Shown: piece after piece, positions 27,501-37,303 of the stretch
How positions within the stretch are numbered: the first letter of the stretch is position 1
How the letters are laid out: the number at the start of each line of letters is the position of its first letter
Source: Calothrix sp. 336/3
GTDB taxonomy: Bacteria; Cyanobacteriota; Cyanobacteriia; Cyanobacteriales; Nostocaceae
Length of the DNA: 64,000 nt
Assembly (NCBI RefSeq): GCF_000734895.2
Contig: NZ_CP011382.1
Span: 1,218,700-1,282,699, forward strand
Direction: 5' to 3'
Program-made: the position numbers and the translations under genes
The notes under the pieces: generated by a model
Seen by the model: only the letters and a program-made list of their open reading frames with translations
Databases searched by the model: none
What the model was told of the DNA's origin: nothing

Positions 27501-28064
27501 TCATATTTTTTCTAGTTCTGCCAGCGATCGCGCAAATTCTTCTGTTAGGACACCATGCCCCTGGTAAACTTGTAATAATTCTCGATAAAACCATAGTGTA
27601 CCTTGCTTTCCGGTTTGAAACTCTTGCCAAATTTCACTGCCTTTGTGTCGAGAATCAAGTAGTAGCGATCGCGCATTATGTAATTTATCTGCTAAGGAAA
27701 CCAACCGTACGGAGGCAGAAGCTTGGCGGAGATTGGTGATATATTTGCGTTTGCGTTCTTGCCAAGGTGGTTTGGGATAGGTATCACATTCAGTGCAACC
27801 ATCGATAATTTCCACCACTTGATTGCCGAAGATTTCTCGAATTTCCTCACGGGTTTGACTTCCCCCCTGGTCTTCGATAGCATCATGTAATAGAGCGGCG
27901 ATCGCCTCTGTTTCTGTTCCCCCTGCTTCTAAGACTAAGGCACAAACACTGAGTAAATGTGAGATGTAGGGTACACCGCTAATTTTTCGCCTTTGCTGGC
28001 TATGGAGACGGGTTGCGTATACTAAAGCTGTGGCAAATTTATCTGATAGTTGAGATGTATTCAT
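27501..28064 (-). CDS. HD-domain phosphohydrolase (RelA/SpoT hydrolase-like)
   Basis: 187 residues from the ATG at 28064; the longer frame starts with TTG and adds eight residues. The HD metal-binding pattern is present: the first His in ISGVPYISHLLSV, then AALLHDAIEDQGGS (His-Asp pair) and LVSLADKLHNARSLL, the closing Asp. This is the arrangement of the (p)ppGpp hydrolase domain of RelA/SpoT and of small Mesh1-like hydrolases, with no synthetase or TGS/ACT domain. It may hydrolyse (p)ppGpp or a related nucleotide; this is inference. The WYL gene upstream ends about 50 bp away. Confidence 0.82.
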   Translation of the reverse strand: MNTSQLSDKFATALVYATRLHSQQRRKISGVPYISHLLSVCALVLEAGGTETEAIAALLHDAIEDQGGSQTREEIREIFGNQVVEIIDGCTECDTYPKPPWQERKRKYITNLRQASASVRLVSLADKLHNARSLLLDSRHKGSEIWQEFQTGKQGTLWFYRELLQVYQGHGVLTEEFARSLAELEKI

Positions 28065-28112
28065 AATCGGGGTTAGCCTGTCGGACAAGGTATGATTAAA
28101 TTTGCTTGATGT

Positions 28113-29486
28113 CTATTGATGATATAAATGAAATTCTTTGGCAATGTCTGCTGCCATACTTTGACGTAAATCCCAAGGAAGAAACACTTCACATTCCGGA
28201 TGCCAAGCTCGTAAACGCATAATCACGTTGTTGTCTCTTTGTTGACTGTCTTGATAACGAATAAAAACTTGATAGTAGGCATCTTCGGGAGAACGTTGTG
28301 CCAAAATCCCTAGTAATTGACGTTGTTTTTGGGGTTGGGTGATATGACGTTTAATCAAACGTTGTGCCTGTTGGTAAGTAATTTCCTCAAAGGTATCGTG
28401 ACGTTCTGTACCTTTAATATAGCGATCGCTAAAATTACGGTTAAATCTCAATAGCATGGGAGTCGAGGGTAAATAAAAATCAAATCCCCAAGCTTTGGAC
28501 ATTTCCATAGCAATATAATCGGGACTAGGTAAGGATAATTGTTGATATCTTTGGCGTAGGTTGGCGGGAATTTCAGGATGATGCCATTCCCAAGGGGTGA
28601 TGGATTGAATGCGATCTAGGCGAAAATTATACCAATCGGTTTTTCTGTCGGGACTTTCACCATAGCCACAAAGATAAACTGCCCGTTGTACATAGTAAAT
28701 ACAGACAGGAAAAACAATACAACTCACCGCATTTCCCACCCTGGCGCTAGAATAGGTGAGTTTCACCGCAGGTACAGGGGTTTTCCCCCAGAGAAGTCTG
28801 AGTTCATTTTGCCAGTCTTCTACCCAATCGATGGTATGTTTGGGAATTACATAGTCAAGGTGAACAAAAAACCTTTGGATACCTTGGATTTCTTGGGAAT
28901 GATTTTGGGCGATCGCACTCAAATCTTCCTGGAGAAATTTCAATTCACCGGAATGATTCTGCTCTTGGTTAATTTCATGACTCTGATTACTGGGATACCA
29001 GGGAAACTCCTGCACCCGATAATATTTCTGATTATGGTATTTCAACCATCCCAACTCAGCTAAAATGCCAAAATCTGCTTGTAGCGATCGCCGAGTTACA
29101 GCAAATAACCTCTGTTGCAGGATATGCTCTAATTTCTCTTCCTCCATACCCACATGGGAAACCAAAGATGTTTGCCAATCTGCTGCGACAATCCCTGTTT
29201 TCCGGTTAAACAACCATTCTGTAACGGTTTTGGCACAATTACAGTTAACATCATGCAATTCTGGAATCGCCTCACCTTTGGGATGGTTGGGAGTGAAAAA
29301 CACATCTCGCCATTCTGCATAGGTAAAAGCATCATCCAATGGTAAACGTTCCTGTGTGTCGCCGTAAAGCCCACGCAAGCACACCCACAAACGAATGGCA
29401 CGGGATAAATTTTGTTTTAGGGAACCCCGTGCAAACCACTGCAAAAGTTCCACATCGGGAACATCCAGAAAAAATTGCTCCTGCAC
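28113..29486 (-). CDS. WYL-domain protein, resembling CRISPR-associated TIGR03985
   Basis: 457 residues from a GTG start. The N-terminal third is a helix-rich part (LLQWFARGSLKQNLSRAIRL, then a probable wHTH with FGILAELGWLKYHNQKYYRV around 135-155). The C-terminal half carries a WYL-type domain with QRAVYLCGYGES and FRLDRIQSITPWEW (about 250-300). WYL proteins are ligand-sensing regulators, often of CRISPR-Cas and other defence loci. The overall pattern recalls cyanobacterial proteins named TIGR03985 family CRISPR-associated; this match is from memory. No cas gene or CRISPR array is in the window, but a probable type V-K transposon end lies about 180 bp upstream. Confidence 0.7.
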   Translation of the reverse strand: MQEQFFLDVPDVELLQWFARGSLKQNLSRAIRLWVCLRGLYGDTQERLPLDDAFTYAEWRDVFFTPNHPKGEAIPELHDVNCNCAKTVTEWLFNRKTGIVAADWQTSLVSHVGMEEEKLEHILQQRLFAVTRRSLQADFGILAELGWLKYHNQKYYRVQEFPWYPSNQSHEINQEQNHSGELKFLQEDLSAIAQNHSQEIQGIQRFFVHLDYVIPKHTIDWVEDWQNELRLLWGKTPVPAVKLTYSSARVGNAVSCIVFPVCIYYVQRAVYLCGYGESPDRKTDWYNFRLDRIQSITPWEWHHPEIPANLRQRYQQLSLPSPDYIAMEMSKAWGFDFYLPSTPMLLRFNRNFSDRYIKGTERHDTFEEITYQQAQRLIKRHITQPQKQRQLLGILAQRSPEDAYYQVFIRYQDSQQRDNNVIMRLRAWHPECEVFLPWDLRQSMAADIAKEFHLYHQ

Positions 29487-29578
29487 ATCTTCAACCTTGA
29501 GTCACCATAGCTCTAGATTAATCCATGGTGGAAGTAGTCTCTTCCAATTCACACGCTATGTCATAATCCTAATAAATG

Positions 29579-29612
29579 TGTCGGATAACTTAATCTGTTA
29601 ATTGACATCAAG
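29579..29612 (+). other. candidate opposite end of the transposon remnant
   Basis: Reading inward from 29579, the plus strand starts TGTCGG and continues with AACTTAATCTGTTAATTGAC, which resembles one repeat unit of the array at 29665-29744. TGTCG here faces the TGTCG at 29748 on the other strand, enclosing 170 bp. Flanks are AAATG and AATAC, so no 5-bp target duplication supports it. This is a weak call. Confidence 0.3.
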
Positions 29613-29664
29613 ACATAGATAAGAGCTATGATTTTAATGGCTGACAATACTAATAAAATTTGGC

Positions 29665-29748
29665 GGGCAAACAATTTGTCAATCGGACAATAATTTGGCA
29701 ACGCGGACACTAATGTGTCACCACGGACAAATAATTTGGCAATCGACA
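29665..29748 (-). mobile_element. probable left end of a type V-K CRISPR-associated transposon
   Basis: On the minus strand a terminus TGTCG (29748-29744) is followed by four contiguous 20-bp units (29744-29725, 29724-29705, 29704-29685, 29684-29665). The shared core is TGMCAMATT, then a spacer and TGTCC (TGCCC in the last). Such arrays of TnsB-binding sites mark ends of Tn7-like transposons, and the TGAC...AATT...TGTC core recalls the left end of the Scytonema V-K element. The terminus is 60 nt downstream of GGTA (29812-29809) inside the adjacent tRNA-Pro, matching the 60-66 bp spacing of Cas12k-guided insertion after a GTN PAM. No transposase genes are present, so it is a remnant. Confidence 0.65.
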
Positions 29749-29757
29749 AATACCAAT

Positions 29758-29830
<73 letters not shown>

Positions 29831-29992
29831 AAAAAACACAGTTACTAAACATAGTAGTATAATTTGCAGGAAAAAACAATCCTTCCCAGGTGTGGAGAAT
29901 TGGCAACCGAGAAATTGTCAGAATCTACAATCGAGTATCGGATGAGTTGCTACTATTAACTGTGAAGCCTTGAAATTATAGTAGAAGCAATT

Positions 29993-30862
29993 GTGACTGT
30001 TAAACCAGACTGGCTGCGGGTAAAAGCACCTCAATGGGAGCGTGTAGGAAATGTTAAGGAAATTTTGCGGGATTTGTCCCTAAACACGGTATGTGAGGAA
30101 GCTTCCTGTCCAAATATTGGTGAGTGTTTTAACGCTGGGACGGCGACGTTTTTAATTATGGGTCCAGCTTGCACCCGCGCTTGTCCATATTGCGACATTG
30201 ATTTTGAGAAAAAGCCGAAAGCGCTCGATTCGACGGAACCCACCCGACTAGCGGAAGCGGTACGTCGGATGAAACTAAACCATGTAGTGATTACTTCTGT
30301 CAATCGTGATGATTTATCTGATGGGGGTGCATCACAGTTTGTACGCTGCATCGAGGAAACTCGCGCTGTGTCTCCCCAAACAACTATAGAGGTATTAATT
30401 CCAGATTTGTGTGGTAACTGGGAAGCTTTGGAAATTATCTTGCGATCGCGACCGGAAGTTTTGAACCACAACACAGAAACTGTACCTCGGTTATATCGTC
30501 GCACCCGTCCCCAAGGTAATTACGATCGCACTTTGGAATTACTCAAACGCTGTCGGCAAATTGCCCCTGGAGTTTATACAAAGTCGGGAATCATGGTAGG
30601 ACTGGGGGAGACGGATGCAGAAGTTCGCCAAGTCATGCAAGATTTACGGGCTGTTGATTGTGATATTTTGACGATAGGACAATATTTACAACCTAGTCAA
30701 AAGCATCTGCAAGTTGATAACTTCGTCACCCCAGAACAATTTGCTGCTTGGCAAGCTTTTGGTGAGGAAATTGGATTTTTACAAGTTGTTTCTTCCCCAT
30801 TGACAAGAAGCTCCTATCATGCAGAACAGGTACGAGAATTAATGCAACGATATCCCCGATAA
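29993..30862 (+). CDS. lipA: lipoyl synthase
   Basis: 289 residues from a GTG start. LipA is a radical SAM enzyme that inserts two sulfur atoms into octanoyl-carrier domains to make lipoate for 2-oxo acid dehydrogenases and the glycine cleavage system. Both Fe-S motifs are intact: the auxiliary cluster CX4CX5C (Cys34, 39, 45) and the radical SAM CX3CX2C (Cys60, 64, 67). The C-terminal RSSYHAEQV carries the RSSYxA motif that ligates the auxiliary cluster. Many cyanobacteria carry two lipA copies; whether a second exists is not visible. It is convergent with priA, with only 5 bp between the stops. Confidence 0.96.
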   Translation: MTVKPDWLRVKAPQWERVGNVKEILRDLSLNTVCEEASCPNIGECFNAGTATFLIMGPACTRACPYCDIDFEKKPKALDSTEPTRLAEAVRRMKLNHVVITSVNRDDLSDGGASQFVRCIEETRAVSPQTTIEVLIPDLCGNWEALEIILRSRPEVLNHNTETVPRLYRRTRPQGNYDRTLELLKRCRQIAPGVYTKSGIMVGLGETDAEVRQVMQDLRAVDCDILTIGQYLQPSQKHLQVDNFVTPEQFAAWQAFGEEIGFLQVVSSPLTRSSYHAEQVRELMQRYPR

Positions 30863-30867
30863 TATAT

Positions 30868-33354
30868 TCACATGATATTCAAGGGGTCAACGTCAATGGT
30901 TAAACTCACCGATGGGGGACACAGTTGGCGAACATTTTCCCATTCGGGTAGCTGGGGCAATGTATCGGGGGCAATTTTTAATAATATTTGCCAGCGATAA
31001 CGGTTAGCAACTCGCAAAATACTAGCAGGTGCGGGACCAAGAATATCCAAACCTGCTTGCTCAGGAAATTGGGTGGCGATAATTTGGGCAGTGTTTTGGA
31101 CTTGGATGGGGTCAAGACTACTAAGCCGTAGCAAAATTAACCTGCCATAGGGAGGATAATTCAGGGCTTCCCGTTGCTCCAATTCCTGATTGGTAAAGGC
31201 TTCATAGTCATGGCGGCAGACGGCTTCAATCACCGTATGTTCGGGGGTATAGGTCTGAATAATTACCCTACCTGGGTCATCCCCCCGACCTGCACGTCCG
31301 GCAACCTGGGTTAAGGTTTGGAAAGCTCGCTCACTGGCACGATAATCACTGAGGTTGAGTAAACCATCGGCAGCAATGACTCCGACGAGGGTAACTTGAG
31401 GTAAATCTAACCCCTTGGTAAGCATTTGTGTCCCCAGTAAGATATCAGCTTCTTTGTTAACAAACTGGTTTAAGAGAGTACGGTGAGCGCCCTTGGTGCG
31501 GGTGGTATCACTGTCAAAACGAATAAAACGCAGTTCGGGAAATTGCTTGGCTAATTCTTGGGCTACCCTTTGAGTACCACTACCAAAGAATTTCAGATAG
31601 GGTGAACCACATTCGGGGCAGGATTGGGGATGGGGTTGGACATAATTACAGTAATGGCAGCGTAGTACCTGGGGGGCATTTTCTGCGGTGTGATGGTATG
31701 CCAGGGAAACATCACAGTGGGGACATTCCATGACATAGCCGCAGCTACGACAGGAAACAAATGTACTATGACCGCGCCGATGGATAAATAGGATACCCTG
31801 TTGTTGTCGTTCCTGGAGTTCCTGGAGGGCTGTTTGCAGGGTGCGACTGAAGATAGAGCGGTTGCCCTGGTGTAGCTCCTGGCGCATATCCACGATTTCT
31901 ACGGGGGGTAGGGGACGGGAATTAATGCGTTCGGGGAGGGAGAGGTAGTGGGAAGGGGGCGTGGTGAGCCAGGTTTCCAGGGAGGGGGTGGCAGAACCGA
32001 GGATGAGGGGACAATTGGCTAATTCGGCTCGCCATTGGGCAACGGTGCGAGCGTGGTAGGTGGGGATGGGGGAGTCTTGTTTGAAGGAACTATCGTGTTC
32101 TTCGTCGAGGATGATTAATCCCAGGTGGGGGAGGGGGGCAAAGATGGCGCTACGGGTGCCGATAACTACCTGGGCTTCTCCGGTGAGCATTTGTCGCCAG
32201 GTGTCGTAGCGTTCACCATCGGAGAGAGCGCTGTGATAGACGCTGACTTTGGAGCCAAAGCGATCGCGGAATCTGTCGGTGAGTTGGGGGGTGAGTCCAA
32301 TTTCTGGAACCAGCACCAGAGCGGATTTTCCTTGTTTGAGCAGGGGGGCGATCGCCTGTAAATAAACTTCAGTTTTCCCCGAACCTGTCACCCCGTGCAA
32401 TAACACCGTGGCATTGCCATCTAAACTTTGAATGCTGGCTAATGCTTGGGATTGGGCAGGGGTGAGAATTTTTGTGGTTTCTTCTGGTAAGATTCTCGCT
32501 CCTGGGGTTTCTGTGCGCAGCATTTCCCGCTCTTGAATGACGATATAACCCTTGAGTTCTAAACTTTTCAAGGTTGAGGCGCTGCTATTGCACAACTGTA
32601 GTAGTTGACTCTGCCATAATTCCCCCCCCTGTCGCCGCAACACATCTAAAATTTCCCGTTGCCGTGGAGTTAAATCCCCTGCCCAGACACTATCAATTAA
32701 GGTTACTGCTTTTTGTAATTTCGGACGAGCCAAGCGGGGTGCTTCTAAATAGCTTTCGACAAAACCATGGCGCTGTAATTCCCGTACTCCCCGATATGCT
32801 CCCTTAATTTGCTTTTGGATGTAGGCAAAACTGTAATCTTGGCTAGGTGCAGCTTGGAGCAATGCCAGAATTTGGCGAGCCACGTTACCGAGGTATGCAT
32901 CACCGTTAACCCCTGGGGGATTGGTTTGACAGATGCGGATACGACGCTGCGATCGCCCTAATAAACCCGGTGGTAATGCCACCCGCACCACCTGAATTAA
33001 TGGTGTGTAATAATATTTGGCAACTCGGTTTAATAATTCCCAATAGCTGGAAGGGAAAAAACCAGCACTTACCACATCTTCCACTTCCCGAATTTTTTCT
33101 AGGGGCAAATCTACGCTGGGTTGTGTTAATAAACGAATCCCTATGCCACCCACCATTTGTGTACCAAAGGGCACAGTTAAAATATCTCCAGGTTTTACTT
33201 CTAACCTGGGTGGTAAACGATAGGTGAATAATCCCGCAGCCCCTGGACAGTCTACCAAAACTTCCATCCAGCGAGTTTCTAGCTCTTGTGTGGTGTAATT
33301 TTCTCCGGGTTCTGCAACTACAGCAGGATGTAAATTGATGCCTTCAATATACAT
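30868..33354 (-). CDS. priA: primosomal replication restart helicase PriA
   Basis: 828 residues, longer than E. coli PriA (about 730) because of an extended N-terminal DNA-binding part. PriA recognises stalled forks and reloads the replisome. Motifs: Walker A VTGSGKTEVYLQAI, Walker B/DEEH LIILDEEHDSSFK, GSATPSLETW, a zinc region with eight Cys (CRSCGYVMECPHC and CHYCNYVQPHPQSCPEC), DSDTTRTKGAH and the VAGRAGRG helicase motif VI. All catalytic motifs look intact. It is a single gene convergent with lipA. Confidence 0.95.
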   Translation of the reverse strand: MYIEGINLHPAVVAEPGENYTTQELETRWMEVLVDCPGAAGLFTYRLPPRLEVKPGDILTVPFGTQMVGGIGIRLLTQPSVDLPLEKIREVEDVVSAGFFPSSYWELLNRVAKYYYTPLIQVVRVALPPGLLGRSQRRIRICQTNPPGVNGDAYLGNVARQILALLQAAPSQDYSFAYIQKQIKGAYRGVRELQRHGFVESYLEAPRLARPKLQKAVTLIDSVWAGDLTPRQREILDVLRRQGGELWQSQLLQLCNSSASTLKSLELKGYIVIQEREMLRTETPGARILPEETTKILTPAQSQALASIQSLDGNATVLLHGVTGSGKTEVYLQAIAPLLKQGKSALVLVPEIGLTPQLTDRFRDRFGSKVSVYHSALSDGERYDTWRQMLTGEAQVVIGTRSAIFAPLPHLGLIILDEEHDSSFKQDSPIPTYHARTVAQWRAELANCPLILGSATPSLETWLTTPPSHYLSLPERINSRPLPPVEIVDMRQELHQGNRSIFSRTLQTALQELQERQQQGILFIHRRGHSTFVSCRSCGYVMECPHCDVSLAYHHTAENAPQVLRCHYCNYVQPHPQSCPECGSPYLKFFGSGTQRVAQELAKQFPELRFIRFDSDTTRTKGAHRTLLNQFVNKEADILLGTQMLTKGLDLPQVTLVGVIAADGLLNLSDYRASERAFQTLTQVAGRAGRGDDPGRVIIQTYTPEHTVIEAVCRHDYEAFTNQELEQREALNYPPYGRLILLRLSSLDPIQVQNTAQIIATQFPEQAGLDILGPAPASILRVANRYRWQILLKIAPDTLPQLPEWENVRQLCPPSVSLTIDVDPLNIM

Positions 33355-34795
33355 AAGTTACTATTAATAATATACAGCTATCTTGCCTGAGAGAATTCCA
33401 TATCAATTGACAGTTTGTTACCAATCAGATAATTTGCGATTTTTCTTTTCCCAACTGCCCAGGAATATGAAAAAATGTATTTACCTATACTTTCATTAGA
33501 CATAATACTTGATAAGTTTCTTTTTATGTAATCCAGCCGACAAACTTGTATTTACCTGATGCCGTAATTGATATTTAATTCTCCCAGTCAAATGTAGGAA
33601 TTAAACATTCCTCAACTCCTCAGCCTCAAAATTGCTCGACAGGGAAGGATGAGATATTGAATGAGACAAACCAACCGCCCACCTGGGGTGAATGATGTCA
33701 CTTTTATATGCTCAAGCACTCATCTATCGTCATTAGTCGGTAATGAACTACATACAAGAGGTGAAAATACTGCTTTGTTCTTCACACTTTTTTTGTATCA
33801 TCCATTCGCTACGTTACTATCTTGATGTATGACCTTTGTCCAAAAAGTGAAAATCAGGGTGATTCATTGAATTGCCAAATTTCACATCTCACTCGGAATC
33901 AGTAATGAATTATCAGTTATCAACTTGGTGAATAATTTTTGACCGTTTACTGATTTAAATCTCTGTTATTTAGGTGACTGAGTCAATCATTCACAGGATA
34001 CATCAACGGCAATGAAAAAGTGATTACTAATTGGTGCTTGACCATAGTTATTATCCCAGTACCAAAAGAATTTGAACTTTTTCATACTGAATATATAGTA
34101 GCAATTTACTCCTATCGATAGATAGTAAATACCTTCAGTATATGAGATGCTAAAATTTAGGTAAGGTTCTACTTCCATTTACCTGTAGACATTAATCACC
34201 TTTGGCAAAGCATAATTGATGATATATACTACCATCATCCAGGTAGATAATTTCTGATTGCGATCGCCATACATGAAAAGCCTAATTCAGCCTAAAAATA
34301 TATGAAGATTTAAGATTTACAATTAAATCATGGGAGTTTGGATAACTGTGAAGATTGAGGAGGGTTTGACACAATTTGTAATTAAGAAAAACAATAAATT
34401 CTAGACAATTTGCCCAATAGACAAGAGAATAAGAACTTTAGATTGCTAATTCCGGTGTGGGAATCAAGTCTATCTCTAGGTAACAGTTAGAGCTAATCAT
34501 GGCAATCAGGCAAAGTTATGGCGGCAGATGGATTGACACACCACTTTCACACTAAAGAACTATCAATCCCAAATCTCCCAGATCACAGGGCAACCGTCTA
34601 GGCAATTGTCACCAGACAAAAAATTAAAATCCAGGGATGACATACTCAAGACTGATGTTCGGGATGATGCTGAATCATTAGCAACAAGTATCTCGCTTTT
34701 TAAACGGGTGTATTGATTAAAAAGGGATAAAGAAGCATCTATTTTAGAGCAGCTGTCGCTAATACCAAACCAAGCAAATATCCGTAAGGGAAGCT
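33355..34795. other. 1.4-kb gene-free region upstream of a sigma factor gene
   Basis: The longest gene-free stretch in the window. It is AT-rich, has no tRNA or rRNA, and the only frame over 60 codons (33987-34178, minus) shows no family features. Long leaders with several promoters are usual for cyanobacterial sigma factor genes. A small RNA or a very small gene could also lie here, but nothing specific can be supported. Confidence 0.5.
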
Positions 34796-35938
34796 ATGGA
34801 AGCTATGAATATTGCTGAATTGGGAACTATGGAACTAATCGAAAACGCTGCTGAACCACAAGAGCAATCTCTCGACAGTTTGGAAGCATTGATGGATGAT
34901 GAATCCCTCCTTGTGGACAATATGGAGACAGAGGAACGCGACGGCGACGCAATGGCAGCAGCCCGCCCCTCCGGTTACAATAAAACCGAGCATGACGATG
35001 CGGTGGGTGCATTCTTTAAAGAAATGGCGCGTTATCCTCTGCTCAAACCTGATGAAGAGGTGGAATTAGCAAGAAGAGTCCGCTTCATTGAAGATTACAA
35101 GGAAATGCAAGCTGCTTTAATTGAGCAGTTGGGACAAACCCCAACCAAAGCAGAGATTGCCGTTAAATTTGAATTGACAGAAAGGCAATTAGAAACCCGT
35201 TTATATCAGGGTAGAGTGGCAAAACGGAAAATGATTCGCTCTAACCTGCGTTTAGTCGTATCCATTGCCAAACGATATCTGAATCGCGGTGTTCCTTTCC
35301 TGGATTTGATTCAAGAGGGGGCAATGGGATTAAATCGAGCTACGGAAAAGTTTGACCCCGATAAGGGTTATAAATTTTCTACCTATGCTTACTGGTGGAT
35401 TAGACAAGCAATTACTAGAGCGATCGCCAACGATGCAAGAACCATCCGTTTACCCATCCACATTGTAGAAAAACTCAATAAGCTGAAAAAAGCTCAACGA
35501 GAACTCAAGCAAAAATTGGGACGTAACCCCAGTGAAGTGGAAATGGCAGAACTTTTGGAACTTCCTGCTTCCCAACTGCGACAACTCCAACAACTACGTC
35601 GTCAAGCACTCTCCCTCAACCACCGTGTGGGTAAGGAAGAAGACACCGAGTTAATGGATTTACTCGAAGACGATGACAATCTGTCTCCCGAAGCAAAAAT
35701 GAATGAAAGCATGATGCGACAGGAGATATGGGAAGTTCTCAGCGACGTGTTAACCCCACGGGAAAAAGATGTCATTTCTCTACGCTACGGTTTAACCACC
35801 AGCGAACCCTGTACCCTGGAAGAAGTGGGCAATATGTTCAACCTCTCCCGTGAGCGAGTACGACAAATTCAAAGCAAAGCCATGCGAAAATTACGTCGTC
35901 CTCACATTGCCAAGCGTCTCAAAGGGTGGTTGATTTAG
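34796..35938 (+). CDS. group 2 RpoD-like sigma factor (SigC-like)
   Basis: 380 residues. Sigma-70 regions are complete from 1.2 on: AFFKEMARYPLLKPDEEVELARR (1.2, split here), SNLRLVVSIAKRYLNRG and FLDLIQEGAMGLNRATEKFD (2.1-2.2), YKFSTYAYWWIRQAI (2.3-2.4, -10 recognition), region 3 around PIHIVEKLNKLKK, and LTPREKDVISLRYGL with LSRERVRQIQSKAMRKLR (4.2, -35 recognition). It lacks the long region 1.1 of the principal SigA and has an acidic N-terminus, so it is a group 2 factor; the overall pattern is closest to SigC, from memory. Group 2 factors in cyanobacteria respond to carbon, nitrogen, light or stationary phase. Confidence 0.88.
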   Translation: MEAMNIAELGTMELIENAAEPQEQSLDSLEALMDDESLLVDNMETEERDGDAMAAARPSGYNKTEHDDAVGAFFKEMARYPLLKPDEEVELARRVRFIEDYKEMQAALIEQLGQTPTKAEIAVKFELTERQLETRLYQGRVAKRKMIRSNLRLVVSIAKRYLNRGVPFLDLIQEGAMGLNRATEKFDPDKGYKFSTYAYWWIRQAITRAIANDARTIRLPIHIVEKLNKLKKAQRELKQKLGRNPSEVEMAELLELPASQLRQLQQLRRQALSLNHRVGKEEDTELMDLLEDDDNLSPEAKMNESMMRQEIWEVLSDVLTPREKDVISLRYGLTTSEPCTLEEVGNMFNLSRERVRQIQSKAMRKLRRPHIAKRLKGWLI

Positions 35939-35970
35939 GTATAGGGAAAATATCCTGACTGTTGTGTCAA

Positions 35971-37197
35971 TTACGGTTGAATTTGAAATTCGCTCACCGT
36001 GGATTCTACCAAGACACTACCATCTGCCTTCAGGGCTGTCACCTGCCAACGGAGAGGTTGCTGTAGGTTCTCTTTCAACCAAGGAGGGGCAGTATAACTG
36101 GTTTTGTCCGGTGGTAGGATAGCTGACAAGAGTGATTTTTCTCCTTGTTGTACTTCCAATTTGTAGGCAGTTGCCCCGGCAAACTCTTGCCAGACAAAGC
36201 GGAGGACTTCCTTTACTGACAGTATATTCCCGGGTACAGGCTGCAATAATTGCAACTTAGTGGGGCTAGGAGTGACAAAATAACGCAACACAGGCAAGGT
36301 AAAACCTGCTACAGCGCCACTATTCACAATACCCACACCTGTATCAGAATTGCCTTCCCGGTCGTCCGTTGCCTCAACTCGCAGCAGAATCATGTGTAAT
36401 CCACTACTCCCCTTCGGTAAATTCCTGGGGTCAGGACCTGGTAAGATAGTCTTGCCCACGGGAGGAAGAAAAACATCAAAACGCTGCAATTGGCTGTAAC
36501 GACGTTGTCGCGGACGTTCTTCCACTGGTAGAGAAGCTTCTGTAAGTAAATCTCGTTGACTGGGGGGTGGATCACCTGGTAGTACCACTTCCCAGCGTCC
36601 CTTCAAACGACCAGTCCCATTATAGGAAATGGTGGCGTTGAATTGAGGCAGAGTTTCTCCGGTGACAACTGCGGGTGTGGGTTTATCTCCAGCAAAACGT
36701 AACTCGACATTTGTGAGTGCGAGGGGGACTCTTGCACCTCCTCCTGCTAATCGACAGGTGACTGCCACAAATTCATCTGCTCCCCCGGTGGTGCTAACAA
36801 AACGACGTACATAGAAAAACTCCGAGGAATTGCCACGAGCTGCGTCTTGATAAGCACGACGAGCTACGGATGGGGGAATGGTCATGATATCGGTAAAATT
36901 ATTATTACCACTGGGACGAGATAAATTACTGCGAAGGGGTAAACGTCCAAAAATAGTTCCGGGAACACAGGATTGATTGGGGTTAATTGCTCCGCACCAA
37001 AAAGCTTCTGCGGGTGCTTGGTTATTTAATCCTAGGAAGGTGAGAAAGACGGTGGTTGCGGTGGAGGTGCTGACGTTGACTCCACGGGGACTGACATTAA
37101 TTGCTTGAGCAATTGGTGCAAAAAAGAAATTGGTTGTAGTTGTGAATAAGGTGAAAAAAGGGATGATTTTCTGGAATTTTCGTAAACGTTGATGCAT
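35971..37197 (-). CDS. exported protein of unknown function
   Basis: 408 residues with a signal sequence (about 1-33, ending near AQA-IN). The mature part has no recognised family. The region 90-200 is Ser/Gly/Arg-rich; residues 190-300 read like a beta-sandwich; the last 90 residues (LQLLQPVPGNILSVKEVLRFVW, then ATAYKLEVQQ and LRWQVTALKADG) look like a fibronectin/Ig-type fold. It is probably periplasmic or surface-exposed. It shares direction and an 110-bp spacer with the outer-membrane barrel gene upstream, so the two may form one export or adhesion unit. A dispersed repeat lies just upstream of its start. Confidence 0.7.
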   Translation of the reverse strand: MHQRLRKFQKIIPFFTLFTTTTNFFFAPIAQAINVSPRGVNVSTSTATTVFLTFLGLNNQAPAEAFWCGAINPNQSCVPGTIFGRLPLRSNLSRPSGNNNFTDIMTIPPSVARRAYQDAARGNSSEFFYVRRFVSTTGGADEFVAVTCRLAGGGARVPLALTNVELRFAGDKPTPAVVTGETLPQFNATISYNGTGRLKGRWEVVLPGDPPPSQRDLLTEASLPVEERPRQRRYSQLQRFDVFLPPVGKTILPGPDPRNLPKGSSGLHMILLRVEATDDREGNSDTGVGIVNSGAVAGFTLPVLRYFVTPSPTKLQLLQPVPGNILSVKEVLRFVWQEFAGATAYKLEVQQGEKSLLSAILPPDKTSYTAPPWLKENLQQPLRWQVTALKADGSVLVESTVSEFQIQP

Positions 37198-37203
37198 GGA
37201 ATT

Positions 37204-37294
37204 TGTGAGTAATGAGTAGTGAGTGCTGAGTAATGAGTGGTGAATTAATATTGAAACCCTTATGGGATGAGAGATATTTGTAATTCACATCAGG
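37204..37294 (-). repeat. about 90-bp dispersed repeat, copy A
   Basis: The reverse complement of this segment matches 57455-57544 along most of its length, including CCTGATGTGAATTA, ATCCCATAAGGGTTTCAA and a run of CATTACTCACTACT-type heptamers. Here it sits directly upstream of the start of the exported-protein gene, so it probably overlaps its leader. Confidence 0.7.
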
Positions 37295-37303
37295 TGTGAT
37301 TTA

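Noticed and set aside
28079..28112. TGTCGGACAAGG near the WYL gene end as the other transposon border
   Set aside because: The short TGTCGGAC match could be chance, the following sequence has no clear repeat unit, and the flanks show no duplication with 29749-29753.
29665..29744. Four 20-bp repeats as a short CRISPR array
   Set aside because: The units are contiguous with no spacers and are degenerate. The form is that of protein-binding sites at a transposon end.
30031..30504. 157-codon minus-strand frame antisense to lipA
   Set aside because: lipA is certain and fully conserved; the antisense frame has no recognisable domain.
33987..34178. 63-codon minus-strand frame in the sigma factor leader
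   Set aside because: It is aromatic and AT-driven in composition, with no good ribosome binding site and no family. It is possible but unsupported.
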